Shown piece by piece: positions 19,436-27,850 of a stretch of 64,000 nucleotides of DNA (positions within the stretch are counted from its first letter, which is position 1; each line of letters begins with the position of its first letter). The notes beneath the pieces are model-generated. The model saw nothing but the letters and a program-made list of their open reading frames with translations. It was not told the origin of the DNA and ran no database searches. Origin of the DNA: Shewanella ulleungensis (lineage in GTDB: Bacteria > Pseudomonadota > Gammaproteobacteria > Enterobacterales > Shewanellaceae); the NCBI RefSeq assembly GCF_014648315.1, contig NZ_BMQW01000002.1, positions 372,001 to 436,000 of the forward strand. The letters run 5' to 3'. A program made the position numbers and the translations under genes.

Positions 19436-19637
19436 CTTGAGTTAGGGATAATAACGTTCAAACAGCGTTTTACCCTGCTAACTGCAGACTGACAATAGAC
19501 TCGCTATTGGTGCGTCAGTTTGGCTTATTAGACTAAAAAATGACACGCTCGAAAGTGATGTTGTTAAATATTTGATTATTATAATATTTACTATCTGTAG
19601 CTCGGGTTGAGTCAGTACGCTTTTACTTAATATGTAT

Positions 19638-19670
19638 AAAAAATGGCAACTAGTTAGGTTGCCATTTTTT
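19638..19670 (+). terminator. bidirectional terminator between lptG and the RDD gene
   Basis: A 13-bp stem AAAAAATGGCAAC / GTTGCCATTTTTT with a 7-base loop. It serves lptG and, on the other strand, the convergent RDD gene. Between lptG and this site lies a weaker imperfect hairpin at 19488-19519 (ACTGAC/GTCAGT outside, AATAG/CTATT inside). Confidence 0.88.
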
Positions 19671-19705
19671 ATTGGTTGATCATTAACTTATGAGTTAGTT
19701 AATGA

Positions 19706-20215
19706 TTATGCACCGTGCCAATTGCGCATTTGATTGGCTTCAACCGACAATAATACCACTTCTGATCGGGTCATCATGTCTTGTAATGCAAGTTTATCGG
19801 CATTGATTAAAATCCATAAGTTGCCAATACCCAACAAAGACCATACTACGCGAGCACAAGCGGTAATAAAGCTCAGGTTTTGTCCATTAGGATGTTGGAC
19901 TTTTAAACGCCATGCCCTCATCCCTAAAGTTTGACCTCCGCGGCTCCAAAAAATAGCATAAAAGCTCACAACACACAGTGCTAGCCAGAGTTGATAAAGC
20001 CCATGATAAAGTGGCGTGTTATTGAGTAGATCAGAAGTATGTTCAAAACCATTTAGTGAGATCAAACCGCTGCTTTGTAAGCCAAAGAAGACACCAAAAC
20101 CAATTGCGCCAGCAAACATATATACCGCAACGGCAAGTAGAGAATCATAAATTATCGCCCCGATTCTGCGAACAAAACTGGCTCGAGGGAAATTTGCATG
20201 TTCTGTGTTTAACAT
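19706..20215 (-). CDS. RDD family membrane protein
   Basis: 169 residues with about three membrane helices and the RDD pattern: RRIGAIIYDSLLAV near residue 16 (Arg and Asp) and RGGQTLGMRAWRLKV near residue 95. RDD proteins are small inner-membrane proteins; some in other bacteria act as Na+/H+ antiporters, but the role here is unknown. It lies directly downstream of the DUF2960 gene with 26 bp between and is likely cotranscribed. Confidence 0.88.
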   Translation of the reverse strand: MLNTEHANFPRASFVRRIGAIIYDSLLAVAVYMFAGAIGFGVFFGLQSSGLISLNGFEHTSDLLNNTPLYHGLYQLWLALCVVSFYAIFWSRGGQTLGMRAWRLKVQHPNGQNLSFITACARVVWSLLGIGNLWILINADKLALQDMMTRSEVVLLSVEANQMRNWHGA

Positions 20216-20241
20216 TGATATTCCTTACGACTCACTTGAGG

Positions 20242-20496
20242 TTAGATTTCATCATCTTCACGAACAAACTTAATGCTGGTAAAGCCAAAACGAGCAAATT
20301 CACTTTTGCGGAACTCTTTTTCAGCTTTAGCGCCTTTTTTTGAGGTCAATGCAATCTGCTTTTCCATGGATAGAAACTTTTTTAAATCGATACCTTCAGC
20401 CTCAGCAGCAGCTTCATAAAGATCGTGGTGTATATCGTAGCTAAATGGAATGACTTTTGTTTGACCTTTAAAGATGTAAATCACTTGGCGCGCCAT
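20242..20496 (-). CDS. DUF2960 family protein
   Basis: 84 residues, MARQVIYIFKGQTKVIPFSY at the start, then HDLYEAAAEAEGID and a C-terminal FARFGFTSIKFV. This matches the small marine-gammaproteobacterial DUF2960 family as I recall it. It is soluble and charged, with no catalytic motif. Function unknown. The ATG has AGGAG about seven bases upstream. Confidence 0.75.
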   Translation of the reverse strand: MARQVIYIFKGQTKVIPFSYDIHHDLYEAAAEAEGIDLKKFLSMEKQIALTSKKGAKAEKEFRKSEFARFGFTSIKFVREDDEI

Positions 20497-20542
20497 GGCG
20501 AACTCCTGAAATTAATATAAAGCACTTTAATCAATAATAATG

Positions 20543-20595
20543 TGGTACCTAGGATGATTGTCCTGCCTTTGTGTGGTTAAAGGCATGAGGTACCA
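20543..20595. repeat. 53-bp three-way-junction (cloverleaf-like) inverted repeat element
   Basis: Outer arms TGGTACCT and AGGTACCA (8 bp, perfect) enclose two complete hairpins: AGGA-tgattg-TCCT and GCCTTT-gtgtggtt-AAAGGC, with three unpaired bases (ATG) at the junction. Nearly every base in the 53 is used in a stem or a short loop. It sits 47 bp upstream of the DUF2960 start, in a 259-bp gap where no gene is supported. It could be a folded RNA or a DNA cruciform. Confidence 0.6.
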
Positions 20596-20755
20596 AGTTG
20601 TAATAGCTTAATGTTTGCGACGATAGGCTTTTACATAGAGGGTCAATTGTCCCACGTTCAACTAGCTATAACCAATATGATCGCAATAACTTGGCATATA
20701 TTATCAACAAAATTGCTTATACCCAGTATTGAGCGATCATTATGTCTTATAACAT

Positions 20756-21247
20756 TTAAGATAATGTTAAATATAAATAACTGGCTCCAACAGGATAAGT
20801 ACCAAGAGATTGAGTGAGTTTTGGCGACGTTGCGTGCGGTTTAAAGCCTTGTTGCAGCCAATAAGAGTGCGCACCTTGCACCGCAACAAGTCCGATACCG
20901 TCGATATTTAACGCACTGGCTTGATCTAGTACATGTGTTAATAGTTGTTTGCCAACCCCTAAACCTTGCGCTCTCGGTGCAATGGCCATGTCATGTAAAT
21001 ACCAACTGTTTGAGTGTTGTGATGATATCTCACTGTCTAATGATGGTGCATCCCCACGGTTCCATGGGTGCACTAAAGCATATGCTAACACTTCTTGTGC
21101 CTGTTCAAATACCACGCATGTTGAAGGCGATGCCAGCCATTTACTTTGCATTACACTTAACGATTCTGGAGTGAGCTCTACATAACATTGAGCTTGTATG
21201 GCCATAATGCAGGACCAGTCATTAAGGCAAATCGGGCGTATTAGCAT
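20756..21247 (-). CDS. GNAT family N-acetyltransferase
   Basis: 163 residues with the acetyl-CoA pyrophosphate loop APRAQGLGVGKQLL (Q/R-x-x-G-x-G/A) near residue 95 and a C-terminal Tyr-containing motif AHSYWLQQGFKPH. RimI-like size. The acceptor (protein or small molecule) cannot be inferred. Monocistronic. Confidence 0.85.
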   Translation of the reverse strand: MLIRPICLNDWSCIMAIQAQCYVELTPESLSVMQSKWLASPSTCVVFEQAQEVLAYALVHPWNRGDAPSLDSEISSQHSNSWYLHDMAIAPRAQGLGVGKQLLTHVLDQASALNIDGIGLVAVQGAHSYWLQQGFKPHATSPKLTQSLGTYPVGASYLYLTLS

Positions 21248-21395
21248 ATTAATCAGTTTTGGCTTATTTTAGAGTCGATTATACTCAGAAACCTATTAAA
21301 ATCTATTCGTTATTCTGTGGTAAAGTGACATTCTAATTGTTTAACGGGTTGCGACATCAGCTGTGAGCCCCAGCAAAATAAGGAACACGACTATA

Positions 21396-21968
21396 ATGAA
21401 AATCCATTCATCTTTAATGAACAAACGAGCGGTATTTCCCGCGTTATTTGGTGTTTTAGCGTGCTCTTCTTTTACTGCAAATGCCGGTATTGAGGCATTT
21501 AAATCCGGCACGGTCATTAAAGATTATGGCAAAGTAGCCGAGGTTAATAGTAGCTTAGTGATCCCCAAGGGAATGAAGTTTAAAGTGGCTTTTGATTTAG
21601 GCAGAGCAGCAAAGCCGGGCGAACTAAACCGCAGTATAGATACCTTGGCTCGTTTTATTAACATGCATGTTGCTGCAGGAGTGAAATTGGAAGACATTTC
21701 ATTGGCGATGGTGGTTCATGGTCAAGCTGCCAGTGATGTGACTCAAGAGCATTTTTACAAAATGCTCAACACAGGTAAAAGTAATGCCAATTCCGACTTA
21801 ATTGCGCAGTTAGTTAAACAAGGTGTTAGATTTTATGTGTGTGGCCAAACCGCAGCTTATTATGGTATTACCCCTGATGACTTATTGCCAGGAGTTGATA
21901 TGGCGCTATCGGCATTAACGGCTCATGCTGTATTGGCTCACCAAGGTTATAGTGTAAACCCTTTTTAA
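21396..21968 (+). CDS. periplasmic DsrE-family protein
   Basis: 190 residues from ATG 21396 (AAGGA upstream; an in-frame GTG at 21363 is less likely). A signal peptide ends in FTANA. The mature part is a DsrE/DsrF-like domain: KFKVAFDLGRA, a helical RFINMHVAAGV, LAMVVHGQAA and the single Cys in GVRFYVCGQTAAYYGI. Cytoplasmic relatives relay sulfur, but exported single-domain members like this are uncharacterised. It has its own promoter region and is convergent with the next gene. Confidence 0.82.
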   Translation: MKIHSSLMNKRAVFPALFGVLACSSFTANAGIEAFKSGTVIKDYGKVAEVNSSLVIPKGMKFKVAFDLGRAAKPGELNRSIDTLARFINMHVAAGVKLEDISLAMVVHGQAASDVTQEHFYKMLNTGKSNANSDLIAQLVKQGVRFYVCGQTAAYYGITPDDLLPGVDMALSALTAHAVLAHQGYSVNPF

Positions 21969-22008
21969 TGATGCGATAAAGGCTACAGGCCTGTGTATGT
22001 AAACACAT

Positions 22009-22734
22009 CTATTTTGTGTATTTGTCGACAATGCGTGAAACAGTGCCATTAGACTGCAAGTCAGCAATAGCAGCATTGATACGTGGTAGTAATGCTGCAT
22101 GTTCTTTTCTGAGTCGCATCACTAAATGTCCTTTTGAATGCAGCGCGGCAAGCGTAACAGGGCAGTTGAGCTGTTTAGCCCAATATAACGCTGGCAGGTC
22201 ACCTGATATTGCTGCTTTTACTCGGTCTTTATAAAGTGCTTTAATTAACTCCCGTTCCGAGCTGAAATCTACCCGAGTGAACTCCGTGTCATCGTGATAA
22301 AAATAGCCACCAACAGTGCCAATTTCTTGTCCTGTTAGGTTGTCGCTGCTTTGCCAATCTTTAGCATTAGAGGCTAGGGTGATGATGTGCTCTTCTATGG
22401 CGATAATGGCAGACGATTGCACAAATAACTCACCTAGATCATTATTAGGGAACCTGCTAGGGCTAACAAAATCGAAGTCTAGCCAGCCATTGTCTAATGC
22501 ATAGTTGGTTCGTCTTGGTGGGAAGCTGTGCTTTTCAATTTTGATGTTGGCATTGGCAAGTAAAAGCGGCACTAATTCACCTAAAATACCTGGGTTTTCA
22601 GGTGAATTTGATATGTAATAAGGTACCCAATTACTCGAACCATTAATGTTATATTTGAGCGCAGTATCGGCATAAATAGGTGTAGTTAAAAAAAAGAGTA
22701 CAAAACAAGCCACCGCAATAACGCTTCTTTTCAT
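22009..22734 (-). CDS. periplasmic solute-binding protein, family 3 type, orphan
   Basis: 241 residues with a signal peptide ending near TPIYA, then a shortened family 3 binding fold: the N-terminal SNWVPYYISN, GILGELVPLLLANA, and a C-terminal INAAIADLQSNGTVSRIVDKY. No transporter genes adjoin. Strong GAGGAG precedes the ATG. It starts 38 bp after the DUF2913 gene ends on the same strand, so the two may share a transcript. Ligand unknown. Confidence 0.78.
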   Translation of the reverse strand: MKRSVIAVACFVLFFLTTPIYADTALKYNINGSSNWVPYYISNSPENPGILGELVPLLLANANIKIEKHSFPPRRTNYALDNGWLDFDFVSPSRFPNNDLGELFVQSSAIIAIEEHIITLASNAKDWQSSDNLTGQEIGTVGGYFYHDDTEFTRVDFSSERELIKALYKDRVKAAISGDLPALYWAKQLNCPVTLAALHSKGHLVMRLRKEHAALLPRINAAIADLQSNGTVSRIVDKYTK

Positions 22735-22772
22735 CGTATCTCCTCACATTCATGTGTGCCGAATTACAGGTT

Positions 22773-23417
22773 TTAATATTGATTAATACACAGTAAACAT
22801 AAACTTGGGTGCAGGTTTTTAGGCCGTAAGGTGTAGGTCTTGTGGTGTTTAATTAATGTGGTTTTTTTATTACCTTGACTCAATAAAATCCCTTGTGCGA
22901 GTGCTAAACGCGCCACTTGATTTTCATCTCCGCGGATGTACATCGAAATAGGTTTAACGATGTTGTCATCGATGATGTGTTGATTAAACTCTTTAGCCGA
23001 GATAATTAAGCTCGATTGCCCAACACTGTCTAACTTAAGTTTAGCATCAATATCTGTGTCGGTGATGATCACCCAATTTTGTTCAGTTAATTCAGCTAAT
23101 AGATTTTTAAGGCCAGCCCCTGTAGCGATAGCACTATCATTGGCTTGTTGATACTGATCGGCAATACAAGTCAGCAATCGTTTAAGCTGAGCTCCTGCAC
23201 CTTGGCTACGTGCTTGACGGATCCATGATGTGAGGTCGTCTGCTACCAATTTAGAAAATCGTTTTGTTTTTAGTGACTCAACCATCCAATTGCATAAAAA
23301 GTGGCTTTCTTGAGCTGGCGTTCTTGGCGCTTTATGCTGTGATGCAGAAGTGTTTATGGCATCAATGCCTGCCAGGGCTAAAGTCAGTAGTGCTTGGTTA
23401 TATGTTTCGGTGGTCAT
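22773..23417 (-). CDS. DUF2913 family protein
   Basis: 214 residues. YNQALLTLALAGIDAIN, then SHFLCNWMVESLKTKRFSK and DLTSWIRQARSQGAGAQLKR match the alpha-helical N-terminus of DUF2913 proteins of Shewanella and Vibrio as I recall them; a beta-rich C-terminal part follows (ISMYIRGDENQVARLAL). Cytoplasmic, no catalytic motif seen. Function unknown. Confidence 0.7.
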   Translation of the reverse strand: MTTETYNQALLTLALAGIDAINTSASQHKAPRTPAQESHFLCNWMVESLKTKRFSKLVADDLTSWIRQARSQGAGAQLKRLLTCIADQYQQANDSAIATGAGLKNLLAELTEQNWVIITDTDIDAKLKLDSVGQSSLIISAKEFNQHIIDDNIVKPISMYIRGDENQVARLALAQGILLSQGNKKTTLIKHHKTYTLRPKNLHPSLCLLCINQY

Positions 23418-23521
23418 TTCAACAAATCAATAAAGTAAAGTGATTGCCAGTTTACCGCGCCGCCGCTAATTGCTAAATAGATATTTTATGAGATTGGCAT
23501 TTGATCGGTGTCATATCGAGC

Positions 23522-23554
23522 TGGCCATTGGGTATTTTTATTACACAATGGCCA
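23522..23554 (-). repeat. hairpin after the DUF4136 gene
   Basis: A 9-bp perfect stem TGGCCATTG / CAATGGCCA with a 15-base loop, just beyond the DUF4136 stop. It lacks a T-run on the minus strand, so termination would be rho-assisted or weak. Confidence 0.4.
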
Positions 23555-23561
23555 TGATTTA

Positions 23562-24140
23562 TCATTTTTGCGGTGGGAATTGTGCCAAAATTGCGATGAC
23601 AGTTTTGTTGATTTCTTGTGCTTTTTCTTCGCCACCTTGATCAAAGTGATACTGGCCATTACCTCGCCAAATTAAACGCTTGTCTATAGGGTCGACAATA
23701 TCAATCTGTATCATTTGCGTTTTTGCGGTGTCACTTCCAAGAGGAATGCCGATGCTTGTGCCAAGACCAATACCACCGCCTGACCCCCAAGTTCCAGAGC
23801 CTAAGCCAATAGATAAGCCTGAATCTTTTTCTTTGTCTTGAGTAACAAAGGCATAATTAACAATAAAGTCTGCATTGTCAGCTTGATAAACATAACCTTG
23901 ATTAAGCAGTGTTTGTTTAATATCCGCATTAATTCTGTCTGCTGTTAATGGATCATCCGTTTGCTTCATGGTGAGTTGACTAAAGCTATTAAGCGCAGAA
24001 AAATCATAATTTACATCATAATCTTGCTTGGGTTTAGTTGCGCACGACGCCACGAATAGCAACGAACTTAATATGATAACTGGTTTACGCCATCCAATGT
24101 AGCGGCTAAAAAATTGACCAGAACGCCATAATGTTTTCAT
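23562..24140 (-). CDS. DUF4136 lipoprotein
   Basis: 192 residues. An N-terminal hydrophobic segment ends in a lipobox (FVASC). The mature domain has YDVNYDFSALNSFSQLTM, TADRINADIKQTLLNQGY and a C-terminal IDIVDPIDKRLIWRGNGQ, the DUF4136 pattern. A Gly/Ser-rich loop (GLGSGTWGSGGGIGLG) lies in the middle. Envelope protein of unknown role. A strong AGGAGG precedes the ATG. Confidence 0.85.
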   Translation of the reverse strand: MKTLWRSGQFFSRYIGWRKPVIILSSLLFVASCATKPKQDYDVNYDFSALNSFSQLTMKQTDDPLTADRINADIKQTLLNQGYVYQADNADFIVNYAFVTQDKEKDSGLSIGLGSGTWGSGGGIGLGTSIGIPLGSDTAKTQMIQIDIVDPIDKRLIWRGNGQYHFDQGGEEKAQEINKTVIAILAQFPPQK

Positions 24141-24336
24141 GAGACCTCCTATTAAACAGCAATAATGTACAAAATTAATTCAATTAGTATAACCTTAATA
24201 TACGACGAGGGTATGCGTATAGATCCGTTACCTATTCATGTAACGATGATTGTATCGATTAATTTATCGACTATATCGTATAGTAATCGATAATCTGAAA
24301 GAGTCTTCATTTTATGTACTGGAGTTAATCTCACTG

Positions 24337-24657
24337 ATGATGGAACAGTTAAGTTTTTTTGCGGTCCCCAGTCCTTGTATCGGCGTGTGTCAGTCTGACA
24401 GTCGTGGTTATTGTGTGGGCTGTCTTCGAAGCCGTGATGAGCGTTTTAACTGGATGACTTTTAGTGAGTTACAAAAACAAGATGTGATTCGTTTATGTTT
24501 GCAGCGTAAACGTCGTCGTCAATATGCTCTGTATAAAGCTAAACAACAAGAAGTGCTTAATCAACAAACTAGCCATACAGCGCAATTAGATTTTGAAGAT
24601 AAGGATAATTCGGCTAGTGATAACGTCGATTTAGCCGATTTTAGTTTAGATGATTAA
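24337..24657 (+). CDS. DUF1289 family protein
   Basis: 106 residues if started at ATG 24337 (a second ATG follows at 24340; GGAG lies upstream). The Cys-rich core PSPCIGVCQSDSRGYCVGCLRS, with C-x3-C-x7-C-x2-C spacing, and the following RFNWMTFS are DUF1289 hallmarks; four Cys suggest a metal or Fe-S site. The C-terminal half is acidic and low complexity. Function unknown. Confidence 0.85.
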   Translation: MMEQLSFFAVPSPCIGVCQSDSRGYCVGCLRSRDERFNWMTFSELQKQDVIRLCLQRKRRRQYALYKAKQQEVLNQQTSHTAQLDFEDKDNSASDNVDLADFSLDD

Positions 24658-24685
24658 CTAAGAGACTCGCTTGTGAATTATGGCG

Positions 24686-25276
24686 CTACTGAGCTTTCAT
24701 TGCATGCCAAAACAATTTAAAGCTGGCGTTACGATGTATTTTATCATCACCTAAATGTGGGTTGTCGGTAAAAAAACGAATAGCGGCCAAGTATTGACCA
24801 TGGCAATTTTCGAGTAATAATTCACTAGGAAAATCCGCAATAATCCCCTGTTGTTTACCTTGCTCTATCAAATCAACTACAAAGCCTAAAATACTCGTCA
24901 TCGCTTGCTTTCTCACAGCGGTATCAATATCGGCTGACATTGAGTATTGTAGGAAGAACAACTGCTTAAGTGGCTGTGCTATGGCCCAATCAATGGCTTT
25001 TTGCCACAGATTATTAGCATCTGTTTCAATATCACCACATCGTTCAATACTATTAACCATATGGTTAGCAAATTCTTGCTTAATCGATAGAAAAAGTTGA
25101 TTCATTATGTCATTTTTTGTCGGGAAATGATGAAACAACGTACCCGTAGCAACACCTGCTGTTTTAGCAATTGATGCAGTTGATGTGGCATTAAAGCCTT
25201 TTTCGACAAACAGTGACAGCGCCGAATCTAAAATGGCTTGTTTCTTATCTGTGATGCTATTCGGCGCATTATTCAT
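24686..25276 (-). CDS. TetR family transcriptional regulator
   Basis: 196 residues with an N-terminal TetR HTH: ILDSALSLFVEKGFNATSTA, SIAKTAGVATGTLFHHFPTK near residues 14-58. It lies just downstream of, and on the same strand as, an aldehyde dehydrogenase gene (77 bp). From memory the same pair, with a universal stress gene alongside, exists in S. oneidensis. It probably represses the dehydrogenase and itself through the palindrome at 26862-26883. The inducer, perhaps an aldehyde or phenolic, is inferred only. Confidence 0.9.
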   Translation of the reverse strand: MNNAPNSITDKKQAILDSALSLFVEKGFNATSTASIAKTAGVATGTLFHHFPTKNDIMNQLFLSIKQEFANHMVNSIERCGDIETDANNLWQKAIDWAIAQPLKQLFFLQYSMSADIDTAVRKQAMTSILGFVVDLIEQGKQQGIIADFPSELLLENCHGQYLAAIRFFTDNPHLGDDKIHRNASFKLFWHAMKAQ

Positions 25277-25353
25277 TAAGTCAATAATACCTGTAAATTA
25301 AGTGGTTTGAGCCCCAGCAAATGTTGCTATTGATTTGCTGAGGTTGGGCATGA

Positions 25354-26775
25354 TTAGCGTAAGAAAAACTTCATCAATAGTCGTTGAATAACACCACCAT
25401 AAGGCGGGTGTACAAAAACCCCCGTGTTGATTTTACCACTGTTTAATACCGTTTTTGCATGGCTAAAGGTTAAGAAGCCTTCTTTACCGTGGTAGTGGCC
25501 CATACCTGATGGACCAATGCCACCAAATGGAGCGTCATCTGCTGCGACATGAAACACAGTGTCATTAATGCAAACGCCACCTGAATGAGTTTGCTGCAAA
25601 ATGGTTTGCTGCGTTTGGTTATCAAAGCTCATTAAATAAAGCGCGAGTGGTCTGTCTCCACGGTTAATATAACTGATAGCTTCGGACATATTTTGATAAC
25701 TAATAATGGGTAACAATGGCCCAAATATTTCATCTTGCATGAGTAACATGTCATCGGAGGTTTGGGTAATGAGCTGTGTCGCTAATTTGCGTGAACTGCT
25801 TGATACTGGATCATCGGTTGCAGAAGACACTTTGGCACCTTTGCTTTTAGCATCGTCGAGTACTTTTATTAAACGTTGGTACTGACGATCGTTAATCACG
25901 TTGCCGTAATCGTCATTGTCGACAAAATTGGGATACATTTTGTTAAATCGTGCACGGTACGCAGTAATAAACTCATCGACTTTGTCTGCAGGGCAGAGCA
26001 CATAATCGGGTGCAACACAGATTTGCCCAGCATTTAAACATTTACCAAATATGAGTCGTTCAACAGCTGTTTCCATTGGCATGTCTGGGGCGATAATTGC
26101 TGGAGACTTACCGCCTAACTCTAAGGTGACTGGCGTTAAATTGTTAGCCGCGGCACGCATAACATGACGCCCCACCACAGTAGAGCCAGTAAACAGGATA
26201 TGATCAAATGGCAGCGATGAAAACTCGGCGGCCACTTCAGCTTCACCTTCAACAATCGTAACCTCTGATTCTTCAAAAATATTTGCCAGTAATTGTCGTA
26301 AAACCGCATTAGTAGCTGGAGTAAACTCTGACATTTTCAGCATGGCACCATTACCTGCTGCAATGGCTGTTACCAATGGACCCATAGATAACATTATTGG
26401 GAAGTTCCACGGCACTATAATACCGATTACACCAAGCGGTTGGTATTGAACATAAACTTTTGAAGGCGACAGCAGCATACCTGCATGGCGACGGCTAGGT
26501 TTCATCCACGATTTAAGATGCTTGATGGTGTAATTGATATTATTAATGCAAGGTAAAATATCTGAAATGACAGTGTCATTTACTGAGCGGTGGCCATAAT
26601 CTTGATTAAGTGCATCGATTATTTTTTGCTGGTTATCAAGTAATGCGCGTTTTAATTGGTTTAGTTTATTGACCCGGGATTGATAACTCGGTGCTGGTTG
26701 CGACAAGTAGCGGCTTCGTTGTGTGTTGAGTAATTGTGCAAGTGAGTTTACTGTCTTATCAACTGCCATGTTCAT
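25354..26775 (-). CDS. aldehyde dehydrogenase, coniferyl-aldehyde-dehydrogenase-like
   Basis: NAD(P)-dependent oxidation of aldehydes to acids. The 473 residues carry GVIGIIVPWNFP (cofactor site), TGSTVVGRHVM, the catalytic Glu in VTLELGGKSP and the catalytic Cys in NAGQICVAPDY, followed by EIFGPLLPII. The short length and the C-terminal FLTFSHAKTVLN match the class 3-like group often annotated calB. It is first in an operon with the TetR gene; GGAGA precedes the ATG. Physiological substrate uncertain. Confidence 0.88.
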   Translation of the reverse strand: MNMAVDKTVNSLAQLLNTQRSRYLSQPAPSYQSRVNKLNQLKRALLDNQQKIIDALNQDYGHRSVNDTVISDILPCINNINYTIKHLKSWMKPSRRHAGMLLSPSKVYVQYQPLGVIGIIVPWNFPIMLSMGPLVTAIAAGNGAMLKMSEFTPATNAVLRQLLANIFEESEVTIVEGEAEVAAEFSSLPFDHILFTGSTVVGRHVMRAAANNLTPVTLELGGKSPAIIAPDMPMETAVERLIFGKCLNAGQICVAPDYVLCPADKVDEFITAYRARFNKMYPNFVDNDDYGNVINDRQYQRLIKVLDDAKSKGAKVSSATDDPVSSSSRKLATQLITQTSDDMLLMQDEIFGPLLPIISYQNMSEAISYINRGDRPLALYLMSFDNQTQQTILQQTHSGGVCINDTVFHVAADDAPFGGIGPSGMGHYHGKEGFLTFSHAKTVLNSGKINTGVFVHPPYGGVIQRLLMKFFLR

Positions 26776-27076
26776 TATTATTCTCCGGCTGAAGTGAGTT
26801 GTCGGTTACGTGTACTTATTGTTTTAGCATGACCTATAAATTCGGCAATGTGTACAAAAATAGACCGACTGATTAGTCGGTCTGATGTTAAGCTTGTTTT
26901 TGAACTAACGCAAGTTTTTGATATATTTTTTGATTCTGATCACTAAAAACTCACCCATTAATGACTACACTAATTATGAAAGGGAGTGGTTAACGTTATG
27001 GATACAGTCTGTTGGTTGTGCAAAGAAGACGTTATTAATTCACTCTTTCGTTGTTCACTTTTAGGAGGATAACAAA
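26776..27076. other. divergent control region between the dehydrogenase and the stress-protein gene
   Basis: No gene is supported. It contains the TetR-type palindrome (26862-26883), the promoters of both divergent genes, and the AGGAGG site of the stress-protein gene at about 27064. Confidence 0.6.
26862..26883. promoter_or_regulatory. probable TetR operator
   Basis: A perfect 9-bp inverted repeat AGACCGACT / AGTCGGTCT around GATT, 87 bp upstream of the dehydrogenase start. Size and symmetry fit TetR-family operators (compare the TAGACC-type box of NemR). It lies upstream of the operon that encodes a TetR regulator, so autoregulation is the simplest reading. Confidence 0.7.
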
Positions 27077-27508
27077 ATGCGTACACGTAATATTTTATGG
27101 CCTACCGACTTTTCTGATACGGCGTCACATGCCCTTCGATATGCGATTGAAATGGCGAATTTGTACAATGTGGGTATTCGTATTTTGAATGTTGTTGATC
27201 AACCTCTTGGTGATGAAAATTATATGGTGCTTGCTATCACACCTGAAGAGTTGGCCAAAACCATGGAAGATGCTGCCGCTAAGCAAATGCATGAATTATT
27301 AGCTCAGTTAAAAACAGATTTAAAGATCGAAACCGTGATCCGTCGTGGTGATGCTGTGACCGAAATTTTAGCTGAAGCCAATAGCGATGAAATAGGCATG
27401 GTAGTTATCGCCAGTCATGGTCGTACAGGTCTTGCCCATTTTTTACATGATAATGTGGCAGAAGAAATAGCTAATAAGGCTAAGTGTCCGGTATTAGTAG
27501 TTAAATAA
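27077..27508 (+). CDS. universal stress protein (UspA family)
   Basis: 143 residues. The alpha/beta nucleotide-binding fold begins RNILWPTDFSDTASHALRYA and ends with the ATP-binding signature VVIASHGRTGLAHFLHDNVA, a G-x2-G-x9-G(S/N)-like loop in partial form, then CPVLVVK. A strong AGGAGG precedes the ATG. Divergent from the aldehyde dehydrogenase. A short hairpin (27530-27549) follows. Confidence 0.92.
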   Translation: MRTRNILWPTDFSDTASHALRYAIEMANLYNVGIRILNVVDQPLGDENYMVLAITPEELAKTMEDAAAKQMHELLAQLKTDLKIETVIRRGDAVTEILAEANSDEIGMVVIASHGRTGLAHFLHDNVAEEIANKAKCPVLVVK

Positions 27509-27529
27509 CCTTAAAAAACTTGAGCTTGG

Positions 27530-27549
27530 TTGAGTTAAAAACTCAATTT
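27530..27549 (+). terminator. weak terminator after the stress-protein gene
   Basis: TTGAGTT / AACTCAA with a 3-base loop and a short TTT. It overlaps the end of the region adjoining the DUF924 remnant. Confidence 0.4.
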
Positions 27550-27559
27550 CAGCTTTGCT

Positions 27560-27850
27560 TTAGGTGCGTCCTAACATGTCATTGCGGTGCGGATAGCGGC
27601 CCAATTGGTTGATAATTTTTGGTGCTGTAGTTCAAACTCAAGGCTTTTCGGTGCATGCTGGACCAAGAGTGATACAGTTCACTTTGCAGAGCTGCATGAT
27701 GTTGTTCTGTGAACCTCTGTGTCAATAATACATCAAATTCAGCATCTTTTAGCCACCATAGTTTTGGTGTTGTTTGTTCAAACCAGAAATCAATTATTTC
27801 ATTTGCGCTGATAAATATGGCCGTTTCTCTTTGTATGATGTTTAACGCTA
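27560..27850 (-). pseudogene. DUF924 gene remnant with internal deletion and frameshift
   Basis: On the minus strand a frame reads ANEIIDFWFEQTTPKLWW, then KDAEFDVLLTQRFTEQHHAA up to SWSSMHRKA, the N-terminal third of a DUF924 protein. In the next frame the sequence continues LEFELQHQKIINQLGRYPHR and NDMLGRT before a stop, the characteristic C-terminal segment of the same family. About 90 central residues are missing, no start codon is evident before the N-terminal part, and the tail is short. It lies directly after the PH-domain gene. Decay rather than sequencing error is suggested by the missing middle. Confidence 0.75.

Noticed and set aside
20611..20817. 68-residue ORF on the plus strand
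   Set aside because: Runs antisense into the end of the acetyltransferase gene and has no ribosome-binding site or recognisable content.
14292..22734. two ABC amino-acid transport systems
   Set aside because: Only the binding proteins (14292-15071 and 22009-22734) are present; no permease or ATPase genes adjoin either.
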